A DNA stretch of 64,000 nucleotides from Taenia hydatigena (Eukaryota > Platyhelminthes > Cestoda > Cyclophyllidea > Taeniidae), in contig JADWOT020001415.1 in the NCBI GenBank assembly GCA_036345935.2, positions 62,001 through 126,000 on the forward strand, in the 5' to 3' direction. Numbering within the stretch: the first letter of the stretch is position 1; the number at the start of each line of letters is the position of its first letter. Shown here one piece after another: positions 14,705-26,700 of this stretch. The notes beneath the pieces were generated by a model. That model was not told where the DNA came from. It ran no database searches and saw nothing but the letters and a program-made list of their open reading frames with translations. The translations under genes were made by a program, and so were the position numbers.

Positions 14705-16900
14705 TAGGAGCTGATTAAGGCCACCCAGAGGTGTCACACAAGTGCCGAAATTGCGGAAGCACCTAACATGCACCTCAACTTGCCCCAAATATCAAATGCT
14801 GGTAAGCTCATTTGAAATGGAGGTTGAAGCACTTTTCGTCTTTGCATTTCAAGAGATCGTTACCTTGAACCGTTGTTGATGGTGGCATAGATGACCACGG
14901 GTGTTAAAGCAGCTTCTTACAGTTTTGAAATGCGCAATAACACCAATTTTGAATGAGTTCATATAAAATGGCTTGCGCTGACCATGAACATTAGCTACGA
15001 ATTCCCCCCAGGGCTAGTGCTACCCTGTCTCACCAAGGCAAACTATCTTGCAGTTCAAAGCTTGCATATCTCTGCGCACCTTTATTCTCAAAATTTCATG
15101 GCCCTTCTTACTGACACTAGAAAAACCGATGCATAATATTTTACAGATTATATCCTGGATGAAGCTCCTAGAGGCCTTTATTCCAGCAACGATAGAGTTC
15201 CTGGTAAGTTACCTAGTTTAGCAATGAAAAATATGGCCCCTTCGCTCTGTGAGTATGCCGAATTACTAATTGGTGAATGCGCATCAAGACGGGTTTCTTC
15301 AAGTTGATTTTGGAAACAGTCGTTTTATGAGGCATATTATGATCCCAATCCAACCCCTCCTTTAAAGCTCACCCATTCTTATTCCAGTAAGGATTAATTT
15401 ACTAACAAGATCTACACTGCAGGGCACGATTAGTTTTACGGAAAGAACACAAACATATACATTGAGGTGAATATAATAGCAAAGCATACGCGGCTCATTG
15501 TGTCGCACGGCTGCATGACTACTTGAATACCGACTAGCGTTATGCTCGTGCCCATCGCAGGCGTTGTCCTTTTTTACCTCCAAATGAGAGATGCTGCCCA
15601 CAGAATCTCAACCCTTCCTCACATTATTCCTCAGGTTAACTTCACGCCATGGTGAGCTGCATCTCATTGTTAAGATGTTCTTTTAAAAAGTTGCACTCAC
15701 AAATTACAGCAGAGAAGCTTTGCATGTTGATTTTAATGTCCAGAGCGGATATAGTCTGCACTTCTGACTACGCATCGATTTTTGTGTCCGCCACAAATTT
15801 CGCAGACAGCATAGACCTGGTGTCTCTCTCCACTCATGAAATCTAGTTGCACATCAATTCACGGCTCTAAAATTGACCTCTATCCAATGCAGACAGCGAA
15901 TTCATGCTGCTCTTTAGAAACCCAACTAGCAGTCTTTAGGTAAATTTTATGCGCAAAGCATTTCGGCATGTCCACCTCACACATCTGTTCTTGAGTATTT
16001 AAAACAGACATTGTCTTCATATAAACACAGCGAAAGCAATCAAACCGCAATTAGTCGCAATTCAAGCAACTGGTTCCTTTACCCTTTCATTATTTGCCAA
16101 ACAGCAGAAGCAAATGCTAGGCTTAATCCATGTCATGCCTAAACCGACGATCGTCTAGCTGATCCCAAAAAACCAAATTGGATTTTGTCAAATTAGCACA
16201 AGCACAGGGATGCATCTGCAAGGAAGCAAGTGGACCTAATCGTGATTTAACAGGTTACAATAAACTGTACCTTAATAAATAATGACAAAGATTGTGCCTG
16301 TCCGCAAGACTTACTAAATCTGTGCGTGTCATTAGGCGTAATCACAAAATTTGCTAATTTGCCTTAGGTCCGACCCCCCTGACCTGAGGAGGATAGACCG
16401 AAATCACTCCAGGCATGATTATTACCGCAATGTCGGATAAAGACTCAGCTGGTCGTCAGTACTCAATAACATTTAAACTATGCCAACAGTGATAATTTGT
16501 CATGAGACATCCAAATGCGACTCCAGATAAACTCGAACTACCACAGATCTTCATGTTGAGAATGTTAACCAAATGGCCATCACCTCTGACTTTAGGACCC
16601 ATCTCATTGTTATTAACGGAATAATCTTGTTAAATTTAATTGATGCTACGAATGGTGGAGGATTGGTTAGGACGCAAAACTAGTCATGCTGGAATGGGGT
16701 TCATTTTTTAAAACTAGCATGCCACACCTTCGTAACACTAAGCTCCCGGTCAGAAAGATTACCACAACTTCCAATGTCAACATTATATAGCCAAATTGCT
16801 GTTGGTTGAGTGTGATTGTCGCACTAACCCTTATAAAGTCTCAAGTGCCTCTGAAACTCCAAGGGAAAGCATGAGGTTGGCCACCAACGATGACCACTAA
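14705..16900. repeat. Direct duplication, copy 1 of a 2.2 kb unit
   Basis: This unit aligns in order and orientation with 16932-19130. Anchors include CCCAGAGGTG (copy 1) against TCCAGAGGTG (copy 2) at the start, and the shared segment TTAAAGCTCACCC at 15363 and 17684. A further anchor is ATACCGACTAGC at about 15527 and 17799. The two copies are strongly diverged, which implies an old event. No coding sequence is evident in either copy. Confidence 0.7.
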
Positions 16901-16931
16901 GCGCGCCGTCTAACTCTTAAACACCTGCATA

Positions 16932-19130
16932 GAGGGCTGATACAGGCTATCCAGAGGTGTTATGTAAGTGCCGTGAATAAAAAATGCGTTTAGTGTGTTG
17001 CAGCTAGGCTTAACATGTACCGCAATCCACCTCAAATATCAGAAGTCCTTGCATTATAGTGCCGATGACCTCATTTGAAGTAAAAGTCGGAGCGCGCTTA
17101 GTCTATGTAAGCCAAAAGAGCACCACTTCCATGTACTGCTAATGTTGACACAGGCGCCCACCAAAAACTAAATTTTGACGAAACTTGTAGTTTCGAAGTA
17201 TTTAACGGTCTCAGGTGAGAATTTCTATGGAATGAGTTGCGTCCTTTAAAATATTAACTGCATATTTCCCCAATGCTAACATTGTCCTGTTCCATGGAGA
17301 CAAAGCGATTAATTTTCAAAGATAGCTAGCCTCAATCAATAGATCGTTGAGTAAAATTTATGACCTCTCTTTTCGATGTTAGATGAACCGACACAAATTG
17401 TGTTTAGGACCACCACTATGTAGGCCGAGGCAAAATTTTGACGAAATTTCTATATGCTTATAATCTGGCAATGATGGATTTTGTCGTGTGTTAATTTATT
17501 CAACTATAGAAAAATGCCAGTGCAGATGCATAACAGCTTCTAAACGTTTCCTTTAAACTTTACGGCTCTGCAATTGGTCTGCACCAATGTTATGCAAATG
17601 AGTATCAAGGCGGGTCTCGCTGCATCGATATCAGAAAACAGGCGTTTCATTTCGGGTTGTAGGACTCTACCTTTATTTCTATCTTAAAGCTCACCCAGTT
17701 CTTCTTCAACAAAAGCATCACAAGTGCAGTTTATCAAAATTAGTCTCAGAACGAAATAGATTAAGTTTAAGTGGCTGCATATCTGTTTAACTTGTCGGAT
17801 ACCGACTAGCATTCTACCCGTGCCTCATCATAAGTGTTATCTTTTTCTATCTTTAACATAGGCTACTCTTACAAGAATTGTCTCCCTCTCCCGCGTTTTT
17901 CTTTAGGTCAACTTTGCGCCGCGATGGTTTGCATCTCATCATTTAAATGATCTCGTGAAGCCCTCGCTTTCCCTAGGCGCAGCTAAGAAACATTGTATAT
18001 TGTTTATAATTTTAAAAGCATTGATAAGAATAGATATAATTTGTGTTTCATTCAACGTGCTGACGCTAGTGCCCGCCATTAATTTCTGCATCCTTTTGCG
18101 TGAATTTTAGTTAAAGACAGCATTGTTCCATTACAAATTCTAATTTAAACCGAAGTGACAGCTTTAAATGCACCTTAACTTGGTGTAGACAGCGGGGATT
18201 ATTTTACCTAGAACATGCAGGGCAGACTTGATTTTGACTTAAATATGATGAAAGCAACAAAGTTGCAATTGAGTCATTCATTTGGCTAGTTCTCTTACTT
18301 TGCCATTATTTACTGAAAAGCAGTAGCAGATGTCAAGCTTAGTTCGTTTCTGACTTAAGCTGGCGACTGTACAGCTTATCCTAAAGAAGCCAATCAACGG
18401 TCACTGACTCGACGGAAGCAGACGGATGAGCTTACAAGTTTGCTGTCAAATAGAACCGTTAATGAATAGTCTTCAATTAACCGTAGCCCTTCATAAACAT
18501 AGATGGTGGTTGTCTCTTAGACATACTAAATGTGAGACCAAATACTCGAACTCGGCTATGAACGTTGTAAGGCGCGGTCACGAATTCCTATGCTGACTCA
18601 ACTCTAACGCCCCCTAGACTTCACCTCTATATAACCAACTAGCTCTACGGTCAAGATTGTTTCCCATCATTATGTAGTATTACCTTGTTAGATTAAAGCA
18701 CAGGAGTTTGGTAGAGCTCAAATTCAGTCCACCCCTGTTAACACTAAGTGCTTTCCATGGAATATCCTGACGAGTCTCTAGCTTAAGTTTTACGTCTATA
18801 GACAGCCGATGTTATGGATTTCATGCAAATTTGCCATTACTTATGGCCATAACATCACCCCCCTTGTAATAAAAGAAATATCTTCAAAATTACCCGACGG
18901 AGCGAGTGGTGGAACCTAGATTTGGATGCAGGATGGTATGCCTTGGAAAAAGGCTTGCGTAGCTAAGTAGCGTTCCGAATTTATTGCTAATTGTCACGCA
19001 GACCTCCTGTTCAGAAAAGCCACTATGCATTCTAAATTAATTTTTATTAACACTGGTTGAATGTGAATGCTCTATGGACCCATGTAATAGCTTTTTGAAA
19101 CAAAAGTAGCCATGGCATAGGTGTTCATCA
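16932..19130. repeat. Direct duplication, copy 2 of a 2.2 kb unit
   Basis: This is the second head-to-tail copy of the unit at 14705-16900, beginning about 30 bases after the first ends. Shared anchors run through the whole length, including GGTTGAGTGTGATTG in copy 1 against GGTTGAATGTGAATG here near the 3' end. The end at about 19.1 kb is approximate. A short stretch at 20540-20575 resembles an internal part of the unit and may be a remnant of a third copy, but that match is weak. Confidence 0.7.
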
Positions 19131-21188
19131 CTCCACTTTGAACGACTAATTTCTAAAATTAATTTCAACCCGGATGCATATCTTACCGGTCTAATTTCCC
19201 CTTAAGACTTGAAGAGTAGGGCCTGTTTTAGGAGTAAATTTCATGGATATAGAAACAGGACATAATGATTGCGAATAAGTGTGGCCTTAAAAGCAACTTT
19301 TGCTGCCCTGTCTTTCGCGAGTGCGAAGCAAGGCGGTCCGTTCCTGCTCATCTTTGCTGTGATTGGACAGAGGAAGTGACGCACGCAGTCTTCCTCAGAA
19401 TGCAAGGACGTTTATCTTATTTGCCAGTGATGACTCGTCTGTTCGGATGAAGTGGCAAATCAGTTCAATCTGGCAAAATGTGTGCTATTTACGACTGGAT
19501 AGCATTCCATAACGAGTTCATTAAAGTCTATTCGCTTATGATTGGTGACTCTTGCCCTTCATCAGATTCATTCCATTGATGCATGTTCCAGGTTAATTGT
19601 ATAACAGCGATCTCAATTCAGCACTATTTGACCATCTACATGGATCCCATTTGGATGCGGGAGACGAGGATGGGGAATGGTGGGGGAGAAAGCATTGCAA
19701 ACATTTATCTAGTTTTCCACAGCGCCGTATGCTATTGTGATCATCGCTTCGTAGCTAGAATTTCTGTGTAGTTAAGCGTGCGAACTGAGTTACCGGTAAG
19801 CTTATGACTGCAGGCAAAATCTTATCAAAGTATGCGCATTGAACTAGTCAACAACTGACTTTGACAAGTCTCATCAACCAGTTTTTTTACAGTGTTTCTT
19901 CAGTAGAGGTAATTTTTGCGGAATCACGAGTCTAATTTCTATGGTTTTATTAGGCGTTACCTAAATCATCTTATCAAAAAAGGAAAATCAGTTCCGAATA
20001 ATTGCTTATGCATGTCGCAGAATAAATTCTGCTTTTTGAATTTTTGAAGTAACTTACATAAAAGGTATCACCGTATAGATCCTGCCAGGCGTATTTTGAT
20101 CTCGGCTCGAGATGGCATCCTTACATCTAACCCAAAGGTATGTTAGACGCTTCAAGCTGGACAAGGAACTGCCGCAAATTCAAGTAATTTTACGTTCAAC
20201 GTCCTCCTAGACTAGTTTAAATGGTAGAGTGCATGCACAGATGGAAGCACCCCTGCCTTTCGCACAAGATAAACACCGAGATGCTTTCACAAAAATCGTG
20301 TGAAGGGAATTTCTAATGTGGCTAAATCCCAAGGGTGTGTTCCTGCAATCTGCGTTGGAATTTTTTGCGAAAATGAGGCGTTTATTACAAACAGTGATCA
20401 CTTATCACTGTGTTTAATTCTTTTCACACTTCCCTTTCTATATTTAGGCTAACTTGCTTACTAAAATCAACCAGAATTGCTCGAGATAATGCTGGAAGCC
20501 GAATCAAAGATCCCGCAAAAAGTCCGAACCAATTTTATCCTACTTATTCTTAGGTCAACTCCACGTAAATGTGAATTTGTTTGCTTCAAGGGATAAAATA
20601 AGTGTCACACCAACTGCCATTCCGCTGATTTCGTTAGGATACATTATCAAGTTCAGCAGCTGACTTAAGAGTTTTACCCATCGTAGACTGCGTTTATACG
20701 CCAAACCATCACAAAGGACATTCCATTACCCATTTATTAAGTAAAGTCATATAAAACCAACAATAATATTTGTCGCCTTTTTAAGTTTATGACAAACGTG
20801 ATAAGAAACCACTAGTTTTGAAACTAACTGGACCAATGTTATGTAAAAAATTAACTTGCTCATCCATAACGCAAGGCACGAAGCGCTGACCCAAAAGTTT
20901 TGCAGCCTCATTGGCTTGTCCACTCAGATGCCGAATTCTCTCATTGAACACTTCCAACCAATAATGGACCAGAGCGGGAGTTCCAATTCATCCATTAGCG
21001 AATAAGCGCTTAGCATATGGACAACAGACACACTAAAGAGATGTATAAATATCAAAGCTGTGTAGTAGCAGCACCACTCAGGTCCGAATCTCGTGTTGGG
21101 GCGACACGCAGCCTTGAGTTTTCATTGTGCTGCATTCCTGCACGCATAAAATCGTACAGCGGAATCAGCCAATTCCAACTCTAGTGTT
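19131..21188. other. No supported gene
   Basis: There are only short frames with no domain and no splice-matched neighbours. A possible relic of the 2.2 kb unit lies near 20540-20575. Confidence 0.35.
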
Positions 21189-21963
21189 GTGTCTCAAGTT
21201 CAGGAGGACAGAAGTTCCGGTGAGTGCTTTACATCTATAGTGTCCTCGTCAAATGGTATGCTCTTAGGGCTATATACTTCATTCTTTTATGAAACCACCC
21301 GGTTTCTGCGTGTAGCTGCCAAATTATTCCCTTTCCTGACAGTGATAGTGATAAGCAAGAATTTAAAGTTAGGCTGTTTGCATGATGGCAGACTTAGCAG
21401 TCTTGTAACCATCGCAAATACAGATGGCACTAATATGCAGCCGTGTCTAAATGCGAAAATTTGCCAAATTCTATTGTTTCTGTGTGCGGAACTGGCTAAG
21501 CTATCTTCTTTGCTTGTTGACGTATTAGCGGTACTTTCAAAAGAGCCATCAAGAGGGAAATGTGCTCCACCCCCTCTTTATCCACCCCAGTTTGTTGGCA
21601 GTACACACCCAGCGAAGCGACACATTTGAAAACTATTATCGTCTTGATATTTAAATGCGCGCTCCCAGGTCAGCTCATCTAAGGCAATTTTTAAGGTTGC
21701 AGCTAATTTTGATGTGGAAAAGTCATGAGATTTCATCGGTATTAGATAGGCAAGCCAATCTACTACTGAAAGAGTGGGCATGCTATGCAAGTTCTGAGGC
21801 CGTGAAGTTAGAAAATGCTTTTCATGTTTTCCTTTTTCCACAGACGTCATTCTCGCTTTATTTTACAATTACATCCAATGAAAACAAAATTGCGCCTCTG
21901 GGGACTCTTTTGGCCCAAGAGAACCTAACCCGTCGAATCTTGCAGATGGAATTTCCTCAGTAG
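21189..21963 (+). CDS. Possible coding interval, unidentified
   Basis: Two plus-strand frames follow each other here. The first is open from 21189 to 21629. The second runs from about 21669, just after a possible acceptor CTCCCAG, to a TAG at 21961-21963. The protein of the second reads like a helical domain, with segments such as QANLLLKEWACYASSEA. No family is recognised. A minus-strand frame at 21578-21850 overlaps, so even the strand is uncertain. The frames could be 5' exons of the gene model at 22.5-23.0 kb, but no splice phase ties them together. Confidence 0.22.
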
Positions 21964-22357
21964 CCTTAAGTACTTGGAATTGAGCTGCAGTACGGCCATG
22001 ACCTATCCTTGCCTTGTCGTATTTAACAACGATGATTGCTTTTGATAGGACTCAGATAATTTGCCGCTAAAAGCGACTACTAGTGGACCCTACGAAAGAA
22101 ACACGGAAACAGCTGGATCGATGCCTCTACACAACGGCTACATGTTACCATCGAACCCAAGTTCGACTCCGGCTGTGATCTCCCTCGGAAGTCATAATAT
22201 TGCACGGCTTACCACAAATTTCTAGATAAATTGCCCATGTTCGTTACTGCTCCACTTGATAGTGACCTCGGCCACTGTCTTCTGACGCTACAATCCGTAA
22301 GCACATTCGTTTGAGGATTAGCTAAGGAAATCATGCTTCTACTATATGCGAATGGCC

Positions 22358-22578
22358 AACATGTATGCATTAGACTACACCACTAAGGGATTATTTCTTA
22401 CGACCTCGTAATTAGCTCCTAGCGCAGCAATCGTGTTGCTGATGACCGAATCCTGCAGCTGTTGCCATAATCGACAACGCTGGGTTAGCCATCAGCAACA
22501 CGATTACTGCGCTAGGAGTTAATTACGAGGCCGCAAAAAAAAATATTCCCTTAGTGATGCAGTCAAATGCATACATGG
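22358..22578. repeat. Long inverted repeat (hairpin, MITE-like)
   Basis: The left arm (about 22359-22445) and right arm (about 22490-22577) are near-perfect reverse complements. Both carry ATGTATGCATT at the outer end, then CACTAAGGGA, then CTCCTAGCGCAG and ATCGTGTTGCTGAT. The loop is only about 44 bases. The arms differ at a few positions and by a short A-run in the right arm. The structure resembles a foldback or MITE-type element. No transposase and no clear target-site duplication were seen. The right arm overlaps the start of the neighbouring gene model. Confidence 0.85.
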
Positions 22579-23003
22579 TAGCTCAACACAACTCACATCA
22601 ACTCATGCTGCAGCAGCAACAGCAGCATCTTGCTACCAAAGTACTTCTGAACAACCAATTTTATCCGGGTTGGAATGTGCAGCTTACAATGCCAGGCACT
22701 CTCTATAACAGCGCAGGTGAGTTGTCGTTTGCCGTCCTTTGCTGCGGAAATTATGTCTTTATAGCCATTTACCATCATGCATCAATTTTAGCCACCCACC
22801 TGTGTGCATCAATCCGCAGTTTGGATATGGTGAGTTTATGCTTCTCATTTTATTTGCTCATGTTTAAAATATCTTCCTATTGCATTATCTTCTTTTGCCC
22901 TCAACAGCAGTGGCTGCTCAACACCCCGCTCAAGTTGCAAGGAAACCGGCGGATGCTATCTTTTTCGAAACAAGGAGACATTCATTATGATTGTGAGCGA
23001 TGA
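22556..23003 (+). CDS. Three-exon gene model with a Gln-rich first exon
   Basis: Three exons are proposed: 22556-22716, 22792-22829 and 22908-23003. Both introns (75 and 78 nt) begin GTGAGT, and both end in good acceptors, the second after a strong pyrimidine tract. Read in one frame from ATG at 22556, all three exons are open to TGA at 23001-23003. Exon 1 has a run of five Gln followed by His (around residues 18-23). AATAAA follows about 80 bases after the stop. Exons 2 and 3 also read openly in another frame, ending at TGA 22988-22990, and that frame looks more protein-like (contains PPVCINPQFGY). The true frame is therefore uncertain, and one copy may carry a frameshift. The first codons lie inside the right arm of the hairpin. 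No family is recognised. Confidence 0.42.
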
Positions 23004-23081
23004 CTTGCCTGTGTAAATGTAACACTAGTGTTGTTCGCTTTGTCAACTGCAATAGGGTAGTGCTTTATTTAACCTTGGGCA

Positions 23082-23087
23082 AATAAA
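23082..23087 (+). promoter_or_regulatory. Polyadenylation signal AATAAA
   Basis: A canonical AATAAA hexamer lies about 80-95 bases downstream of the two alternative stop codons of the 22.6-23.0 kb gene model. That spacing suits a short 3' untranslated region and is the main reason to believe a transcript ends here. Confidence 0.45.
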
Positions 23088-23517
23088 AGGAAGCAAAAAA
23101 GCGATTTGAACTTCTAAAACTACATATATAGACAAGCTTTGGGGCGGAAAACGTCAAGTATGGACTTCAATGCCACCAATACCTACCTCCTTTTAGCCAT
23201 CTGATTGTTTGCTGCTGTACAATGGTATAGTCACACTCGATGACGGCCTTTCAATTAGTAGTAAAAATTTGAGGCCAAGAGTAATATGGATCCTTCTTCA
23301 TTCCACTTGAGGGAGCAATTTTACTCTTCGAACTCTAACACTAAAATGTTGACTTTGTTATTCATTATTGTACTTCAGCTTCTGCATTGATGGTTCAATG
23401 GAAAAGTAGACTTATTTTATAAAAAGCTGATGTTCTACTTTTAACATTTGTTGTTCATTTGACATGTTTTTGCTTTGGCTAATCTTAGGCGACTCATTGA
23501 ATTTCTCAGTTACCTAG

Positions 23518-23790
23518 ATGCTTAAAATATCTGTAATGAAAGTGTTGACAAATGCTGGGAAATGCAGGAAAGATTTCTTAGCTTCGCCGAAATCTGAGGA
23601 GACTTCAGATACAGAAAAGTGCTCATTTATCACCACTCTACCTCACATGAAACGAAGTGAGGTCACAACATTGTACATCTCACCAAGGGAAATTCTCGAC
23701 CAAATTAACTTAATGAATGGATTTTGCGGTCGAGTATCTGGCATAACCAACGATACCTCGACTACCACCCCTAATTCACACATCGACTAG
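23518..23790 (+). CDS. Possible terminal exon, unidentified
   Basis: A frame of 90 codons begins at ATG directly after a possible acceptor (TTACCTAG) and ends at TAG. The product is polar and Ser/Thr-rich, with segments such as SPKSEETSDTEK and SPREILDQINLM. No domain is recognised. It lies about 500 bases beyond the proposed polyadenylation signal at 23082, so if real it probably belongs to a different transcript. Confidence 0.27.
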   Translation: MLKISVMKVLTNAGKCRKDFLASPKSEETSDTEKCSFITTLPHMKRSEVTTLYISPREILDQINLMNGFCGRVSGITNDTSTTTPNSHID

Positions 23791-26700
23791 CACAGTAATC
23801 GGAGATGTTAGTGCCATAATTATGGTGCACATAGAATATGAGCAAATCAGACCAGCTTTCCTGATTTCCTTTGACTCGTCCCGTCACTTTACAACCCCTG
23901 AGTAGTAACGGTGGGAAAGGACCCTGTTAATTGCACTCCAAATAACTAAATTGAAGAGACAAGTTGTTGTGGTCTCTCCTTTACGAAAGGGCCTATCTCC
24001 AATTTGACACATTTCTTGGTGTGGACTATCCACATATAGTGAGAAGAAGCGAAGTGATTGCACGTGGCTAATAACAATTAACTGCACCTTATAAGATGAT
24101 ATTTTTCCTGGCGTAGCTCTAAACATTCAGCGCTAACTGTGCAACGCTAGGAAAGGAAGGTTAATAATCTCATAGTTTTGCTATTGGCTTTGCAAAAGCT
24201 ACATCCGTGCATGTCAATGGAGTGTGAGACCGTTGATCTTAAGCATCATCTGCATTGTAACGCTGGAGGGGAGATGTCGAATCGCATCTTGGCAAGACGC
24301 ATACCCTTGCCGCTAAATTTTGTTGGGACTCATGTTCATTATTTTCAAAAACAAGTTCAGACTTAGAAACGCTCTGCAGTGATGGCTAAAAGACCCATCA
24401 GACGCCATTGTTATATTATAAATAACATTACGTGCCACTGAAACTTTAAAAGCAAAAACATACCACTTTACGAGGTATAGAATGGGCATTTAACATAGTC
24501 GTAGTGGAGAATACTTCGCTGGCTATACACAATACTATATTACTATATTACTTCCATACTTACTCATCCATCTCTCATTCACCATTTGCCCATTTACTGA
24601 CCCAAACCTTCCGCTTTTTTATGTGACTATCCAAACACACACACAGCATTTTCCTCTACCTCTCATTCTCTCATTCTTGCCAAATCACGTCGTTTGCACT
24701 TCCTTTATTCCCATTCTCCAAACGCCAGTGCTAAGCGTAATGACAACACAATTATTCGTGCATTTGCCACTGCAATGCTGGCATCAGCATTCCATATCAA
24801 AGATAATCGCGAGGCCACGGCCAATGGCGGCATCGCCACGACCACCAAATCAGTTGCCTTTAACATCAACACTATCAATTCGACTTGCTTTACTTAATTG
24901 AATGTAGTACGATGCATAACCCATTCCACGCATTAGAAGGGATCGAAGATAATGAAATGCAAAGGCGTTTCAATGTGTGTGATGCCACACATACATAGGA
25001 AAGGGAGTAGATGGATTGAGGGCAGGGGTGAAATGGAGAGAATTGTACAATGGTAAAATGCGATAAAATATATCAGTGACACGACATGTATTACAATTGT
25101 CACCGGTGCGCGAGCTAACCCGGCGAGATGCAGTATAACCTCAAGTTGTGATAGAAACCATAGGCTACCGCCTCGTGCGATCACTGGCGTCTATAGTATC
25201 AGTTGATGGGCATGATATGGTCTTAGGGCGGTGATCAAACATCCACAGCGAAACACCTATGTTTCGTAACTACACTGTCACGATCTGATTCATAAGAAGA
25301 TGGAATGTGCTTGGCAAATTTGTCCCACCATTGGTCGAGAGCGGGTCTAATCATGAAATGTGCTGCCGCGAAATCTCACTAGTTGCGTGCGTAAAAAGTC
25401 CTTCTACTCGTAGAGGCATTTTCGGTGCTGTGCTGCTTGTGCTGTGTTTCGGGTCTACGGATCCTTTCTAGAAAACAAATGTTCATGATATGAATGGCTC
25501 ATTCTCTGGAAGATTAATTATTTCTCTTCTAACCAGCTATGAGTGTCGGCAGTATTCATGCGCTCAATATGAAATGCTTTTCCTCATTTAAAAGAGCTTT
25601 TTCATACTGTCAGTGTTGCTCGTGAAGTTAAATTTCTATCAAGTCATTGAGGAATAGAGGTGAAAGTGCGGCGATTTATAAAGCACTGAACTGACTGCTG
25701 CGTAAGAACTAAGGATAGAGTTGTGAAATTTTAACATTTTCTAGACGAAGTTGGTGTGCTAAAGGCCTCAGTATTTTGAGGGTGAACTGAGGCTACGCAT
25801 GCAAGTCATTATGCCCAATGGAAACCGAGACAAAATCAGCAGAAGTCCACGACGAGCATAAATATGTTTTTTTTCAGCGTCCATATTTGGTCTGTATTTA
25901 ACAACCACCGCATAGGTAAAGAATCAACACTGCCGCTTGTCCATGCAATTCAGCCCACTCACCCGTCAATAGGGCACTTGCCACGCTATTGCGCTGTGGT
26001 GATTATTAAGAATGCAGAGAAAGAAGATGTAGAGGTGGTGCTGAGTAGGCCAAGCAATGAGACATGAGTGGTACCCACGAAAATGGGGGTGACGAAAAAG
26101 TAGGCAAAAGGGCGTATGCTAATCGGGAAACAAATATAAATGAAAATAAAGTCTAAGAACCAGCCAAGATGATACAGTGCAAGTTGGCGCTGCCTATCTA
26201 CACATCATATGTAAGTATATTCGTATGCAAAGCTAACGATTTACTAAGCATGTTTTAATTTAAAAAATTGAATTATGCCTGCTTTGATGCTGGCGAAATA
26301 GGCGGACTCAGTATAAGTTGATGTTCTCAAACGACGCGGGACACATCATGCATCTGTAGGCTCCCGTGCTAATAAAAAATACAAAAGGATGCGTGGAGAC
26401 CTGCAGCCGAACATATACGATACATCGGAATGGCAATGGTGTAAGAAGAAAGAAGGGCTTTGAAGAAAAGCACGCTAGTTGGAACAAGAACGGCATACTA
26501 AAGTCATTGCCAACTTTGAGCTGGAACTAGGGTTGCTCAATACCACATGGCACAAGCAAATTATCATTTTACATTCGGAATTGACGTGAAAATTTCTTGA
26601 AATTTTGCCACAACTGCTGAAGCAGTATAATTTTTCTCAATGTTTACAGTAGAGTTCTACTTGATAATCACTACACTAACAAAAAAGGCAATGCTTGATG

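Noticed and set aside
22083..22185. tRNA-like T-loop (AAGTTCGACTCC)
   Set aside because: The flanks do not form a T-stem, and no acceptor stem or D arm is found at the right distances.
24300..24430. Weak similarity to 29325-29455 around GCTCTGCAG
   Set aside because: The match is short and patchy and could be chance. A full alignment would be needed before calling it a repeat pair.
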